A DNA stretch of 64,000 nucleotides from Reichenbachiella sp. 5M10 (GCF_002742335.1 NZ_MDGR01000007.1:1740501-1804500); one strand, 5' to 3'. Positions 37,575 to 47,541 are shown, counted from the stretch's first letter. Notes: generated from the letters alone by a model not told the origin. A program made the numbers and translations.

Positions 37575-38585
37575 TTAGGGCAGGTCCGAGAAGTGTTTTT
37601 GCTTTTTGATGAAGTAGTGAAAGAGGATGCTCTTGACGGTGTTTTGTGTCATTTTGGGGTTAGCTCTGTGAGTGGGTTTTCTGCGTTTCTTGGTGTTTTG
37701 AGGTAGCAATAGGACAAAATCCTTGTGCGCACGTAGTATAGCCAAGCAATGGGCAAATGACTCATCTTTCCAGAATTTCAATGCGGATATCCAGTCCAAG
37801 CTCATGCGAAGAGGGAGCTTCCAGATCAGGTTGATCCGGCTTTCATTTTTGAAAATCATCGAGAGATTATTACGGAAGTTGAGGTAGGTCTTTTGAGGAT
37901 TGATTTTGGAGAGGGTTCCTCCGCCAACATGGTATACGGTACTCTCGGGTAGGCAGTAGACTAGCTTGTCTTGCAGTTGCAGCCTCCAGCAAAGATCTAT
38001 TTCTTCCATGTGCGCAAAGAAGTCTTCGTCTAGTCCTCCTACTGCTTGGTAGTCTGCAGTTCGGATAAACAAGCAGGCGCCAGTAGCCCAGAAAATAGGC
38101 TGTATTGTGTCGTATTGGCCGGTATCTGATTCCAGTGTATCGAAGATCCTGCCGCGACAATAAGGGTAGGCCAGTGCATCAATAAACCCTCCTGCAGCTC
38201 CGGCATATTCAAACTTGTCTTTCTCATAGTAGGCTTTGATTTTAGGTTGGCAGGCGGCTACCTCTGGATGTTCGTCTAAAAATTCCACAATAGGTGTAAT
38301 CCAGTGTGGAGTGACTTCTATGTCGGAGTTGAGCAGTACGGTGTATTCGTGATCGATTTGATCAATGGCTCTGTTGTAACCTCCCGTGAAGCCGTAGTTT
38401 TGATCAAATACAATGAGTCGCAGCTCTGGGTGTGCCCGTCGAAGATAATCAAGAGAGCCATCCGTCGAGCCATTGTCAGCGACGATGACATCTGCGTCCG
38501 GACTGAGGGCGATGACTCCTGGGAGAAACTGCTTGAGAAATCCTACCCCATTGTAGTTGAGTATGACGACTGCCGTTTTAGGCAT
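37575..38585 (-). CDS. Family 2 glycosyltransferase
   Basis: A 336-residue GT-A enzyme. The nucleotide-sugar fold starts VVILNYNGVGFLKQFLPGV and VIVADNGSTDGSLDYL; the acceptor region has VLLNSDIEVTPHW, WATGACLFIR and EEIDLCWRLQ, as in rhamnosyl- and other surface-polysaccharide transferases. The ATG at 38585 is preferred over one 7 codons upstream because the fold starts there; it overlaps ybaB by 8 bases, suggesting translational coupling. The C terminus is basic, with an amphipathic stretch near 215-260. Donor and acceptor are unknown. Confidence 0.9.
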   Translation of the reverse strand: MPKTAVVILNYNGVGFLKQFLPGVIALSPDADVIVADNGSTDGSLDYLRRAHPELRLIVFDQNYGFTGGYNRAIDQIDHEYTVLLNSDIEVTPHWITPIVEFLDEHPEVAACQPKIKAYYEKDKFEYAGAAGGFIDALAYPYCRGRIFDTLESDTGQYDTIQPIFWATGACLFIRTADYQAVGGLDEDFFAHMEEIDLCWRLQLQDKLVYCLPESTVYHVGGGTLSKINPQKTYLNFRNNLSMIFKNESRINLIWKLPLRMSLDWISALKFWKDESFAHCLAILRAHKDFVLLLPQNTKKRRKPTHRANPKMTQNTVKSILFHYFIKKQKHFSDLP

Positions 38586-38922
38586 TGAACATATTGCCAA
38601 GGTCAAACCCAGGGATGTTAGGCATCAAACCTTCGGTATGTTTTTGCATGTACTCTTTGGCTTGTATGTCTGCTTCTTCGGTGGCTTTGTTGACTGCAGC
38701 GACGATGAGATCTTGCAAGACTTCCTTGTCTGCTGTATTGACGAGTGATTCATCAATATCCATTTTGAGTAGTTTCTTTTGACCATTGACGAGTGCTTTG
38801 ACTAGTCCAGCTCCAGATTCTCCTTCTATTTCAATTTGGGCCAGTTCAGCTTGAGCCTCTTTCATTTTGGCTTGCATTTCTTTGACCTTTCCCATCATTT
38901 TCATCATGTCAAACATAAGCAC
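38578..38922 (-). CDS. ybaB: YbaB/EbfC nucleoid-associated protein
   Basis: A 114-residue protein with the YbaB pattern: an N-terminal coiled helix MMGKVKEMQAKMKEAQAELAQ, then IEGESGAGLVKALVNGQKKLLKMDIDESLV and LQDLIVAAVNKATEEADIQAKEYMQ. These homodimeric proteins bind DNA. The exact start may be 2 codons later. It sits in an operon with hisS, the T9SS protein and the glycosyltransferase. Confidence 0.93.
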   Translation of the reverse strand: MLMFDMMKMMGKVKEMQAKMKEAQAELAQIEIEGESGAGLVKALVNGQKKLLKMDIDESLVNTADKEVLQDLIVAAVNKATEEADIQAKEYMQKHTEGLMPNIPGFDLGNMFNA

Positions 38923-38930
38923 AGTGTTTT

Positions 38931-40868
38931 TTAGTGTCTCATCAGAAGAAAGGTGCCCGATTGGTCGTATTTTTTACCAGCACCATCCTCGAAAAAAATC
39001 TTGTAAATATAGGTGGCTTCTGGAGCTTTTTCACCTCTGTATTGTCCATCCCATCCGTTGATCAGGTCGTCCGTTTGGAAAATACGGTCTCCCCAGCGGT
39101 TGTAAATTTCCATTTTGAAGTTGAACACCGCAGGTCCCTTCGCAATGAATAGGTCATTGCGGTTGTCTCCGTCTGGTGTGAAAGCATTGGGTAGAAACAT
39201 AACCGTCTGGAGTCGTGTTATTACCAAGTTGGAGTAGCTGATTTGCGCCTCTTCGTCCAATGACTCGGCGCGTACTCGGATGTATTTATCATCTAGATCA
39301 TTGATCTCAAACTCTACGTCCTTTTCACGACCACTCAGTACGGGATATTCATCGATCACGTTGCCTGCTGAGTCTACTCTCTCCAGTGTGTAATTGCGAA
39401 TGCCTTCGGTCCAGGTTTCGTACTTGTTCCACCGATAGGTGACTATTTTTCCTCTAGAAGAGACTTGCGTCAAAATGATGGGAGTAGTCAAGGGGGAAGG
39501 GGAGGCTTTGTTGCCACAATCATCGTCATATGAGATACGGTAGGAGGGCACCGTGTAGGTGTCCAAGTCCGTGTCTGTATAAGTGGTGTCTTCGGTAGCG
39601 TCTACATGATGCCACGAACGGTTGTTGATGTTTTTTTCTATGATGTAGCGTCGAAACGGGATCTCCCCAGGGTCTGGAGCTGACCAGTTGAGTAGGACTT
39701 CATCGTTGAGGTCAATACTCGATGAAGGGTAGCTAAGAATGGCAGGAAGCGCACCGGATTGCGAAGCAATAACAGCTGTATCCAATGCCAAAGCGGACCC
39801 TTGGGAATAGACCGCTTGGATGTTGTAGATGTATTCGTTTTTACATATGACCGCAGTGTCAACGTAGTTTTTGACAGTTGTATCTGTGATTTTGGTGAGT
39901 AGGCTATTGTTTCTGATTACATTGTAGCTGCTGGCTTGTGTCGAGTCAGTGTCCCAAGTCAGTAGGTTGCCACTGTCGCTGGACTCGACGCTGAATTGTA
40001 CCGAACACATCGTGTTGGAAGGAATGATGATACTGTTGCAGGCGTCATAGGTATCAATCCGGTAGCAGCTGTAGCTGCTGTAGGTGTTGAGTTGCTCGAT
40101 GAAGGTGTCGGCTCCAGACACGCTCCTCATGCTATCAAAGTCGTTGGTGTTTTTCTCAGAAGAGAGGAGCTGATAGATAGAGTTGTCTCCCAATGTGTGC
40201 CCCATTTGGATATGGCCATTTTGAGGGGAATTCAGCGTCGTTTCTACCGAAGTGATCACAGGGGGGACAATCTCGTCTATGGTAGTGAATCCTCGATTGA
40301 TGATGGTGCAGTTGGGTGCTGCATCTGTAAACTGACCTTGCACATCGATGCGGTAGTCGCCTTGTACTCCATAGTCGTACTCGCTACTCGTAGTGTTGGG
40401 TGCTACGATTTCTGAATCGGTAGACGTGAAGTGTACCTCGTATTGGTCGTAGTAGTCGTCGTTGATTTCGACACGCACGACATGGTTGTCACAGTTGCGT
40501 ATGATGAAACTCGGTTCGTGAGGCTCGACGACCTCTACCCGTACAGAGTCAAGCTGATTGTTCTCATAGATGCCATCGTCGTTGTTGATCAGCAGTGCTA
40601 TGTAATACTGTCCTGGAGTGTCGTAGGTGTGAAATAGGTCTGACTCGGGTAGTAGGCCCGCGTCAAATCCCGTGTACCAAAACCGAGGTTCTTCGAATTC
40701 TCCACTGGGGTCGTTGAGTGTGACATTGACTTGCCAGCCAGTACATCCTTTGATATAATCGACTTCAAAACGCCCTTGCACACTGCTGTATTGAGCACTT
40801 GTCCATAGAGGCAAGCTGCAGAGTAGGGTCAATAGTAGTGGCGATTTGAAGTGCTGCAAATGATTCAA
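38931..40868 (-). CDS. Secreted protein with T9SS type B sorting domain
   Basis: A 645-residue protein starting at TTG (an upstream in-frame stop leaves no ATG). It has a signal peptide (LLLTLLCSLPLWTSAQ) and then several beta-sandwich units: an early PKD-like segment (DTPGQYYIALLINNDDG) and fibronectin-like units in the middle. The last about 90 residues are the gliding-motility-associated type B sorting domain: FLPNAFTPDGDNRNDLFIAKG, MEIYNRWGDRIFQTDD, NGWDGQYRG and YIYKIFFEDGAGK. It is exported by the Por/T9SS system to the cell surface or medium, probably as an adhesin or structural protein. Confidence 0.9.
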   Translation of the reverse strand: MNHLQHFKSPLLLTLLCSLPLWTSAQYSSVQGRFEVDYIKGCTGWQVNVTLNDPSGEFEEPRFWYTGFDAGLLPESDLFHTYDTPGQYYIALLINNDDGIYENNQLDSVRVEVVEPHEPSFIIRNCDNHVVRVEINDDYYDQYEVHFTSTDSEIVAPNTTSSEYDYGVQGDYRIDVQGQFTDAAPNCTIINRGFTTIDEIVPPVITSVETTLNSPQNGHIQMGHTLGDNSIYQLLSSEKNTNDFDSMRSVSGADTFIEQLNTYSSYSCYRIDTYDACNSIIIPSNTMCSVQFSVESSDSGNLLTWDTDSTQASSYNVIRNNSLLTKITDTTVKNYVDTAVICKNEYIYNIQAVYSQGSALALDTAVIASQSGALPAILSYPSSSIDLNDEVLLNWSAPDPGEIPFRRYIIEKNINNRSWHHVDATEDTTYTDTDLDTYTVPSYRISYDDDCGNKASPSPLTTPIILTQVSSRGKIVTYRWNKYETWTEGIRNYTLERVDSAGNVIDEYPVLSGREKDVEFEINDLDDKYIRVRAESLDEEAQISYSNLVITRLQTVMFLPNAFTPDGDNRNDLFIAKGPAVFNFKMEIYNRWGDRIFQTDDLINGWDGQYRGEKAPEATYIYKIFFEDGAGKKYDQSGTFLLMRH

Positions 40869-40898
40869 GCGATTGGACTTGTTTGATCAAGCGTCAAT

Positions 40899-42269
40899 CT
40901 AGTGACTATTCTTGATTTTAGAAATAACTTCATCTATTTTGAGGGTCTCTTGTTCGCCACTTTCCATGTTTTTGAGAGTGAAGCTTTTCGATTTGATTTC
41001 GTCTTCGCCAATGACGACTACATAAGGCACCTTGTTGTTGTTGGCGTAGCTCATTTGCTTCTTCATCTTGGCTGCATCAGGATAAAGTTCGCTATTGATA
41101 CCCGCCTCTCGGAGAGCCTGCATGAGTTGGATACCTACGACCATTTCGTCCGGTCCAAAATTGGTAATCATGACTTGGAGCGCCGAGGCGTTGGCTTCTG
41201 GATAGAGGTTGAGTTCGTCGAGCACGTCGTAGATTCGGTCCACGCCGAAAGATATGCCTACTCCAGATACATCTGGAAGGCCAAATACACCCGTGAGATT
41301 GTCGTAGCGGCCACCACCACAGATGCTACCGATTTTGACACCATTGGCCTTCACTTCGAAGATTGCACCAGTATAATAAGAGAGTCCTCTCGCTAAGGTC
41401 AAGTCGAGTTCTAAATGATCGTTTTCAATTTGATAAGCTTGGAGGTAGGCGAGGATCTGCTCGATCTCTTCGATTCCTTTTTGACCTATCTCGCATTGTG
41501 CGAAAAATGTCTTCAGGAAGTCTAGGGCTGCAGTGATGCTCTTGTTTTCGTCAAATATGGGGTCGAGCTGTTGCAGGTTCTCTTTTGAAAAACCATTGTT
41601 GACCAGTTCTTCGATTACTTTTTCCTTTCCGATTTTATCAAGTTTGTCAATGGCCACACAAAATGTCGTTTCCTGTCCAGGAGCACCAATTACCTCTGTG
41701 ATCCCTGTGAGTACTTTTCGGTTGTTGAATTTTATTGTAAAGTCTTCCAGCTGTAAAGCTTGGAACACGTCATTGATCATCAAGATAATCTCCGCTTCGC
41801 AAAGCAAAGAGTCCGTGCCTACTACATCAGCATCACACTGGTAGAACTCACGGTAGCGCCCTTTCTGCGGTCGGTCTGCACGCCAGACGGGTTGGATCTG
41901 AAAGCGTTTGAAGGGAAACGAGATCTCGTTGCGATGCATCACGACATATCGAGCAAATGGTACAGTGAGGTCGTAGCGTAGACCCTTTTCGGATACTTTG
42001 GGCAAGAAAATCTTGCTGCCTGCAGCATAGTCTTCCTCGGAGGTTTTGGAAAGGTAGTCTCCTGAGTTGAGTACTTTGAAGAGCAATTGGTCTCCTTCAT
42101 CCCCGTACTTGCCCGTCAACACCGATAGGTTTTCCATAGTAGGGGTTTCCAGTTGGGCGAAACCATATTTTTGATACACCGATTTAATGGTGTTGAATAT
42201 GTAATTTCTTTTGACCATTTGCTCTGGTCCGAAATCTCGGGTACCTCTCGGGATTGATGGTTTTTGCAC
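40899..42269 (-). CDS. hisS: Histidyl-tRNA synthetase
   Basis: A 456-residue class II synthetase. The GTG start at 42269 is chosen because family proteins begin KPSIP.GTRDFGP; the frame opens further upstream without homology. Motif 2 is FKRFQIQPVWRADRPQKGRYREFYQCDADVVG; the His-specific loops are ARGLSYYTGAIFE and GGGRYDNLTG; the anticodon domain occupies the last 90 residues. It heads the hisS, T9SS-B, ybaB, glycosyltransferase operon and is divergent from the NlpC/P60 gene. Confidence 0.95.
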   Translation of the reverse strand: MQKPSIPRGTRDFGPEQMVKRNYIFNTIKSVYQKYGFAQLETPTMENLSVLTGKYGDEGDQLLFKVLNSGDYLSKTSEEDYAAGSKIFLPKVSEKGLRYDLTVPFARYVVMHRNEISFPFKRFQIQPVWRADRPQKGRYREFYQCDADVVGTDSLLCEAEIILMINDVFQALQLEDFTIKFNNRKVLTGITEVIGAPGQETTFCVAIDKLDKIGKEKVIEELVNNGFSKENLQQLDPIFDENKSITAALDFLKTFFAQCEIGQKGIEEIEQILAYLQAYQIENDHLELDLTLARGLSYYTGAIFEVKANGVKIGSICGGGRYDNLTGVFGLPDVSGVGISFGVDRIYDVLDELNLYPEANASALQVMITNFGPDEMVVGIQLMQALREAGINSELYPDAAKMKKQMSYANNNKVPYVVVIGEDEIKSKSFTLKNMESGEQETLKIDEVISKIKNSH

Positions 42270-42386
42270 GGTTCTCTGTGTTTTAAAAATTTGGGCAAAA
42301 CTAAGAACCTGCCGTGTCGAAACCAATGTTTTGTCTAGATATTCAGATGAGAGGAAAGTTTCACCTTATTCATTAGATTAGCGACT

Positions 42387-43562
42387 ATGAAATTACAATC
42401 TCTCGGAGCGATATGTGTGCTCATTATCTTGACTGTTGGACTGCTAGATGGCTGTGTAGAGCCACCTGAATCGATGATTCATTGGACGCAAGTCAAAGAC
42501 AGTATCCAAGCTATCTATGCCCCTGACAAGCGTGTGGCATGGTTTGATGTAGAACTGAAACAAGACGGAAAACAGCTCCTACTAAGTGGGGTGACTGATC
42601 AACAGGAGGCTCTGCAAGTACTGCTATCCAAGCTCCACGATGCGGGCGAGACGGTAGTCAATCAGGTGACGGTTCTGCCAGATAGTAGCGTAGGAGATAT
42701 GAGGTATGCAGTAGTCAATAACTCCGTCTGCAACATCCGTTCGGAGCATCGGCATTCTGCAGAGCTAGCTACACAGGCACTGCTCGGTATGACACTCAAA
42801 GTCCTACAAAGACTAGAGGAATGGTATCTCGTGCAATCTCCCGACGGCTATATCTCGTGGGTAGATCATGGTGGTGTACAACTCATGACTGGATCGGAGC
42901 AACTCAAGTGGAGTAAGAGCCCAAAAGTGGTCTACCTGCGCAACTATGGCAATGCTTACGGAGACACTCAAGGGACTACAGTCTTGTCAGATTTGGTTCT
43001 GGGAGATTGTTTGGTCCGACGAGGTACTGTGGATGGCATGGTTGAAGTGCAGTTTCCAGATCGACGCATAGGCTATGTGCCGATAGATGAGGTGGCGGAC
43101 TTTAGGACGTGGCGTGAGTCCGTAGTGCCTTCGGGGGAACTGGTCGTAGCATACGCTCAGAGTCTGCTCGGTTCTCCCTATCTGTGGGGAGGGACTTCTA
43201 CAAAAGGAATGGATTGCTCGGGATTCACCAAGATGGCTTACTTGATGAATGGCTATATCATACCGAGAGATGCTTCACAGCAAGTGCACGCAGGGACAGT
43301 TGTAGATCCTAACTTGACTTTCGAAGGGTTGGAAAAGGGAGACTTGCTCTTCTTTGGTAGAGCAGCAACAGATAGTACGCGTCAGCGCGTCACGCATGTG
43401 GGATTGTGGATGGGGGATAGTACATTTATCCACTCTTCGCAACAAGTCCGTATCAGCTCGGTCGACTCCAATGCGCTACAGTACGATGAGTTCAATAAAA
43501 ACCGATACCTCGGTAGTAGGCGCTATCTCGGTACTATGGTAGGGATTAGTCATTGGTATTGA
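42387..43562 (+). CDS. NlpC/P60 (C40) peptidoglycan endopeptidase lipoprotein
   Basis: A 391-residue lipoprotein (lipobox LLDGC). Two SH3-like segments lie in the middle (VNNSVCNIRSEHRHSAELATQALLG and a second near 190-240). The C-terminal NlpC/P60 domain has its catalytic Cys277 in GMDCSGF, His337 in THVGLW and His349 in FIHSS. It cleaves cell-wall stem peptides between D-gamma-Glu and the diamino acid. A probable wall-remodelling or recycling enzyme, monocistronic. Confidence 0.92.
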   Translation: MKLQSLGAICVLIILTVGLLDGCVEPPESMIHWTQVKDSIQAIYAPDKRVAWFDVELKQDGKQLLLSGVTDQQEALQVLLSKLHDAGETVVNQVTVLPDSSVGDMRYAVVNNSVCNIRSEHRHSAELATQALLGMTLKVLQRLEEWYLVQSPDGYISWVDHGGVQLMTGSEQLKWSKSPKVVYLRNYGNAYGDTQGTTVLSDLVLGDCLVRRGTVDGMVEVQFPDRRIGYVPIDEVADFRTWRESVVPSGELVVAYAQSLLGSPYLWGGTSTKGMDCSGFTKMAYLMNGYIIPRDASQQVHAGTVVDPNLTFEGLEKGDLLFFGRAATDSTRQRVTHVGLWMGDSTFIHSSQQVRISSVDSNALQYDEFNKNRYLGSRRYLGTMVGISHWY

Positions 43563-43656
43563 TACTCGGAGCAAAATACTTTTAATCAATCAAAATGGTA
43601 TAAGAGCATTGTTTCACCCATCGAAAGGCGGGGTGAATTGGTGTGTTTTCTCAAGT

Positions 43657-43670
43657 TTACCATATGGTAA
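43657..43670. promoter_or_regulatory. 14-base perfect palindrome upstream of the secreted nuclease gene
   Basis: TTACCATATGGTAA, 77 bases before the ATG. It could be an operator for a dimeric regulator. It is short enough that chance cannot be excluded. Confidence 0.3.
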
Positions 43671-43746
43671 TATAGGGGTCATGGATAGTTAGGAGATAGC
43701 GGTTTATCTTTATGCTTCAATGAATTCATAACCATCTAATTACAAC

Positions 43747-46700
43747 ATGAAAAAACTTATCCTTACTTATTTATCCTTGATGTTATCCGTGGCTGCATGG
43801 AGTCAGCAGGTATTCATCAACGAGATTCACTACGACAATACCGGAGCAGATGCGGATGAAGGCGTAGAAATCGTCGGACCAGCAGGGACCAACCTGACAG
43901 GTTATTCCTTGATCGCTTACAATGGAAATGGAGGAACTCCATATGCTACAGTCAATCTTACTGGAGTATTGTCGGATCAGTCCAACGGCATGGGGACGGC
44001 CTTTTTTGCCATGACTGGCTTACAGAACGGGGCACCCGATGGAGTCGCACTATATGACGGTAGCACGGTACTTCAGTTTTTGAGCTATGAAGGGACTTTC
44101 TCCGCAGTGGGTGGAGTGGCTGATGGTATGACGAGTACCGATATCGGTGTGAGCCAGACGAGTACGACTCCTGTGGGGGTTTCTTTGCAGTTGACGGGTG
44201 AGGGTGCTCTTTATACGGATTTTACTTGGGTCGCTGGTGACCGTTCGTACGACCAGATCAATGTGGGGCAAAGTTTTGGCGGAGTGACCGACACGACAGG
44301 TCAAGAGCCAGTAGATACTGTCGTCGTAGTGACTTCTGGGACGGTATTTATCAATGAAATACACTATGACAATGCGGGGGCAGATTCAGGTGAAGGAGTA
44401 GAACTGGCCGGGACAGCTGGGCTGGATTTGACAGGTTATATCCTTACGCTCTACAATGGGAATGGAGGGTCGAGCTACGGCTCACAAAACCTTTCAGGTG
44501 TATTTGCCGATCAGCAAGCGGGGTATGGTACATTATTTTTCCCAGTTGCAGGATTGCAAAATGGATCTCCCGATGGAGTAGCCTTGATTGATCCAGAGGG
44601 CAATGTGCTGGAGTTTTTGAGCTACGAAGGAGCATTCACTGCTGTAGGCGGTGCAGCAGATGGTATCCTAAGTACCGATGTGGTCGTCGCAGAGACTAGC
44701 AGTACACCAGAGGGGTTCTCGTTGCAATTGACTGGAGTGGGGTCTGTGTCTTCAGACTTTGTATGGGCCGAAGCAGCTGCAGCGACCTACGATACGGTCA
44801 ATACAGGGCAAACTTTTGTCTCTCCTGATCCAATCGTGTTTGTCAACGAAATCCACTATGACAATGCGAGTAGCGATGTGGACGAGGCAATCGAAGTGGC
44901 AGGCACCGCGGGAACGGACCTGAGTGGCTGGTCACTGGTGCTGTACAATGGCAATGGTGGAGCAGTCTACCATACGGCTGCACTTTCTGGAGTGTTGCCC
45001 AACCAAGACAATGGATATGGAACTTTGGGTTTTGCGATTGGCGGTATACAAAATGGATCACCTGATGGAGTGGCATTGGTGGACGATGAAGGTCACGTAT
45101 GGGAGTTTTTGAGCTACGAGGGGGCATTTGTAGCCGTAGGCGGTCCAGCAGATGGCATGATGAGTACGGATATAGGAGTCACGGAGACTAGCAGTACACC
45201 TGTTGGGTTTTCGTTGCAATTGATAGGAGCCGGGAGCGAAAGTGCTGATTTTGAATGGTCAACGCCCGTCGCTCAGACCCAAGGTGCAGTCAATGCAGGG
45301 CAGAGTTTTGGCGGTGTGATCGTCGAGCCACCGGTGCTGTCTGATACAGTGACTGTGGCACAAGCCAGAGGCTTGAGTGTTGGGACGGAGGTTGTAGTGA
45401 AGGTGACCTTGACAGCTACGGACCAATTGGGAGGACCAGCCTATGCACAGGATTCTACAGCAGGTATTGCCATCTTTGATTATCAGGTGCATGACGATGG
45501 ATTGTATACTATAGGAGATCAACTTTGGATCACTGCGGAGCTAGGATCGTTTAGCAACCAGATTCAGTTGGTAAATGTCGATACCGTCGTATGGGTAGGG
45601 CATGAAGAGGTTGACCCCACAGTAGTGTCCTTGGCGGATTTGTCGACTGTCGAAGGGCAGTTGATTACCATCGAGGGAGTTTCCTTTGATTCGCCGACAG
45701 GGTTGTTGTATCCCAATTCTAACTATGCTATCTCGGATGGTACGGCTACTGCCGAATTGCGCATCGATGCAGACGTGGATTTGGTAGGACGGTTGGTGCC
45801 AGGAGATACAGGCACTGTGACGGGCGTGTTGGGACGCTATCAGACGGTGTTGCAGCTTTTGCCAAGATATGTAGCGGATATGCCAGGTGCTATGGAGTTC
45901 ACCCCTGGAGGCTCAGAAGTTCCATTCGAAAACACCTTTGACGTCACTACTTGGAACATGGAGTTTTTCGGGACGGAGATCACAGGATATGGTCCGTCAG
46001 ATGTTTCGTTGCAAAAAGAAAATGCTATCGCCGTACTGGAAAATCTCCATGCGGATATCGTTGCAGTGCAGGAAGTGTCCGAAGAAGCTCTGTTGGACTC
46101 GGTGGTGTCGGTATTGCCTCATCATGCATTTGTATGTTCTCAAGTGTATTCGTATTCGTTCGAAGCACCGAATCCTAGCGACCCCTTTCCTGTTCAGAAA
46201 TTGTGCTTCATCTACGATACGACGAGTGTTAGGCTGTTGTCCGAGCGTGTAGTTTTTGAGGATTTTTATACTGCCGCACGCACGGGACAGATCACAGACT
46301 TGGATGATCATCCAGGGTCGAGTGGAGCACAGTCCTTTTGGTCAAGTGGTCGATTGCCGTACATGATGACTGCCGAAGTGACGGTGTCAGGAGTGACCAA
46401 AGAGGTGACCCTAGTCAATATTCATGCGAAATCTGGGGCATCAGCCAATGATCAAGCAAGAAAAACATATGATCTTGGAGTGCTCAAGGATACATTGGAT
46501 GCCGCGTACGCAGACCAAAATGTCATCTTGCTAGGAGACTACAACGATGATGTGGACGAGTCCATCGGGGGAGGGCCGTCGACTTATGCTGCATTAGTCA
46601 ATGATACGACCTATGCTGTAGCGACGAGTAGTTTGAGTACAGCTGGGTTGAGGTCTTACTTGTTTGCAGACAACATGATCGATCATATCACCCTCTCGGA

Positions 46701-47469
46701 CGGGTTGTTTGGAGATGTGATTTCAGGATCAGAAAATACTTTCATTCCTTTTCAATTGGTTGAGAATTATGCCAATACGACTTCTGATCACTTGCCAGTC
46801 TCTGTACGTTTTGATTTTGTCGAGCCCATGCAGTTGACACTGGAGACCTCAGCGATAGATCTATACTATGGGTATGAGCCCCTATCACAGAGTAGGATGA
46901 CTGTAGCTGTAGAAGGGGGTATGGCACCCTATACCTACCTGTGGAATACAGGAGAGACCGTTGAGGAACTTTCGATTGCTCCACAAGAGTCTATGACCTA
47001 TTGGGTGTCAGTGACAGACGGTAGGGGGCAAGTAGTCTCGGACAGTGTAGAGGTACTAGTGACGGACGTCGCTTGTGGAAGGTACGATGAGAAAGTCGAA
47101 CTTTGCTGGAGAGGACGTAGTCTTTGTGTGTCGGAGCATGCCGTGACGTATCTCTTGGAAAAGGGGGCGTCTCTAGGTGCGTGCGATGTAGAGGATTTGC
47201 CCTATGTCGACAAGGTATTCATAGGGCCCAACCCTTTCTTGAGATACTTCTCCATATTTATGGAGGCCAACAAACCTTTTGTCATGAACGTAGTGTTGAG
47301 GAATCAATCTGGGGAAATCATCAAAAATGAAAAGTTGGACGTGCCTAGTGGGTATTCTTGTCACCCATTTAGTCTTTCTTACGCACCAAGAGGGATGTAT
47401 TTCATCGAATTGATCAATGAAGCCACTGGTGAAGTAGAAAAATCTGAAAGGCTTTACAAGTGGAGATAA
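43747..47469 (+). CDS. Large secreted T9SS nuclease with three lamin-tail-like repeats
   Basis: A 1240-residue exported protein. After the signal peptide come three near-identical units of about 160 residues (starting near 22, 200 and 364), each opening VFINEIHYDN, typical of lamin-tail-like (LTD) domains. Next is an OB-like region resembling DUF5689 (about 535-715). The endonuclease/exonuclease/phosphatase domain follows (about 732-1025), with WNMEFFG, the catalytic Glu in AVQEVSE, GDYNDD and the final His in SDHLPV. A SprB-like beta unit (APYTYLWNTGETVEELS) and a T9SS type A sorting domain (about 1155-1240, VFIGPNPFLRYFS to ERLYKW) complete it. It probably digests environmental DNA or RNA for phosphate. 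Confidence 0.9.
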   Translation: MKKLILTYLSLMLSVAAWSQQVFINEIHYDNTGADADEGVEIVGPAGTNLTGYSLIAYNGNGGTPYATVNLTGVLSDQSNGMGTAFFAMTGLQNGAPDGVALYDGSTVLQFLSYEGTFSAVGGVADGMTSTDIGVSQTSTTPVGVSLQLTGEGALYTDFTWVAGDRSYDQINVGQSFGGVTDTTGQEPVDTVVVVTSGTVFINEIHYDNAGADSGEGVELAGTAGLDLTGYILTLYNGNGGSSYGSQNLSGVFADQQAGYGTLFFPVAGLQNGSPDGVALIDPEGNVLEFLSYEGAFTAVGGAADGILSTDVVVAETSSTPEGFSLQLTGVGSVSSDFVWAEAAAATYDTVNTGQTFVSPDPIVFVNEIHYDNASSDVDEAIEVAGTAGTDLSGWSLVLYNGNGGAVYHTAALSGVLPNQDNGYGTLGFAIGGIQNGSPDGVALVDDEGHVWEFLSYEGAFVAVGGPADGMMSTDIGVTETSSTPVGFSLQLIGAGSESADFEWSTPVAQTQGAVNAGQSFGGVIVEPPVLSDTVTVAQARGLSVGTEVVVKVTLTATDQLGGPAYAQDSTAGIAIFDYQVHDDGLYTIGDQLWITAELGSFSNQIQLVNVDTVVWVGHEEVDPTVVSLADLSTVEGQLITIEGVSFDSPTGLLYPNSNYAISDGTATAELRIDADVDLVGRLVPGDTGTVTGVLGRYQTVLQLLPRYVADMPGAMEFTPGGSEVPFENTFDVTTWNMEFFGTEITGYGPSDVSLQKENAIAVLENLHADIVAVQEVSEEALLDSVVSVLPHHAFVCSQVYSYSFEAPNPSDPFPVQKLCFIYDTTSVRLLSERVVFEDFYTAARTGQITDLDDHPGSSGAQSFWSSGRLPYMMTAEVTVSGVTKEVTLVNIHAKSGASANDQARKTYDLGVLKDTLDAAYADQNVILLGDYNDDVDESIGGGPSTYAALVNDTTYAVATSSLSTAGLRSYLFADNMIDHITLSDGLFGDVISGSENTFIPFQLVENYANTTSDHLPVSVRFDFVEPMQLTLETSAIDLYYGYEPLSQSRMTVAVEGGMAPYTYLWNTGETVEELSIAPQESMTYWVSVTDGRGQVVSDSVEVLVTDVACGRYDEKVELCWRGRSLCVSEHAVTYLLEKGASLGACDVEDLPYVDKVFIGPNPFLRYFSIFMEANKPFVMNVVLRNQSGEIIKNEKLDVPSGYSCHPFSLSYAPRGMYFIELINEATGEVEKSERLYKWR
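43810..45318 (+). repeat. Three tandem in-frame repeats of about 500 bases
   Basis: Units begin near 43810, 44344 and 44836. Each encodes the same order of strands: INEIHYDN, D..E..E..G.AG, L.LYNGNGG, a G.LF or A.GLQNG.PDGVAL core, EFLSYEG.F.AVGG..DG, STD, and S.TP.G.SLQL.G. Linkers between units are Asp/Thr/Pro-rich. Such arrays can change copy number by recombination. Confidence 0.9.
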
Positions 47470-47497
47470 TTCTTACTGGTAAGTAAGTCATTAGTGT

Positions 47498-47541
47498 AAA
47501 AGCTGTCTTGATACCATGTGTCGAGACAGCTTTTATTTTTT
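47498..47541 (+). terminator. Intrinsic terminator after the secreted nuclease gene
   Basis: AAAAGCTGTCT and AGACAGCTTTT, 11-base arms around 15 bases, followed by ATTTTTT. Confidence 0.8.

Noticed and set aside
43613-43637. TTCACCC and GGGTGAA stem after the NlpC/P60 gene
   Set aside because: No T-run follows, so it is not reported as a terminator; it may be chance.
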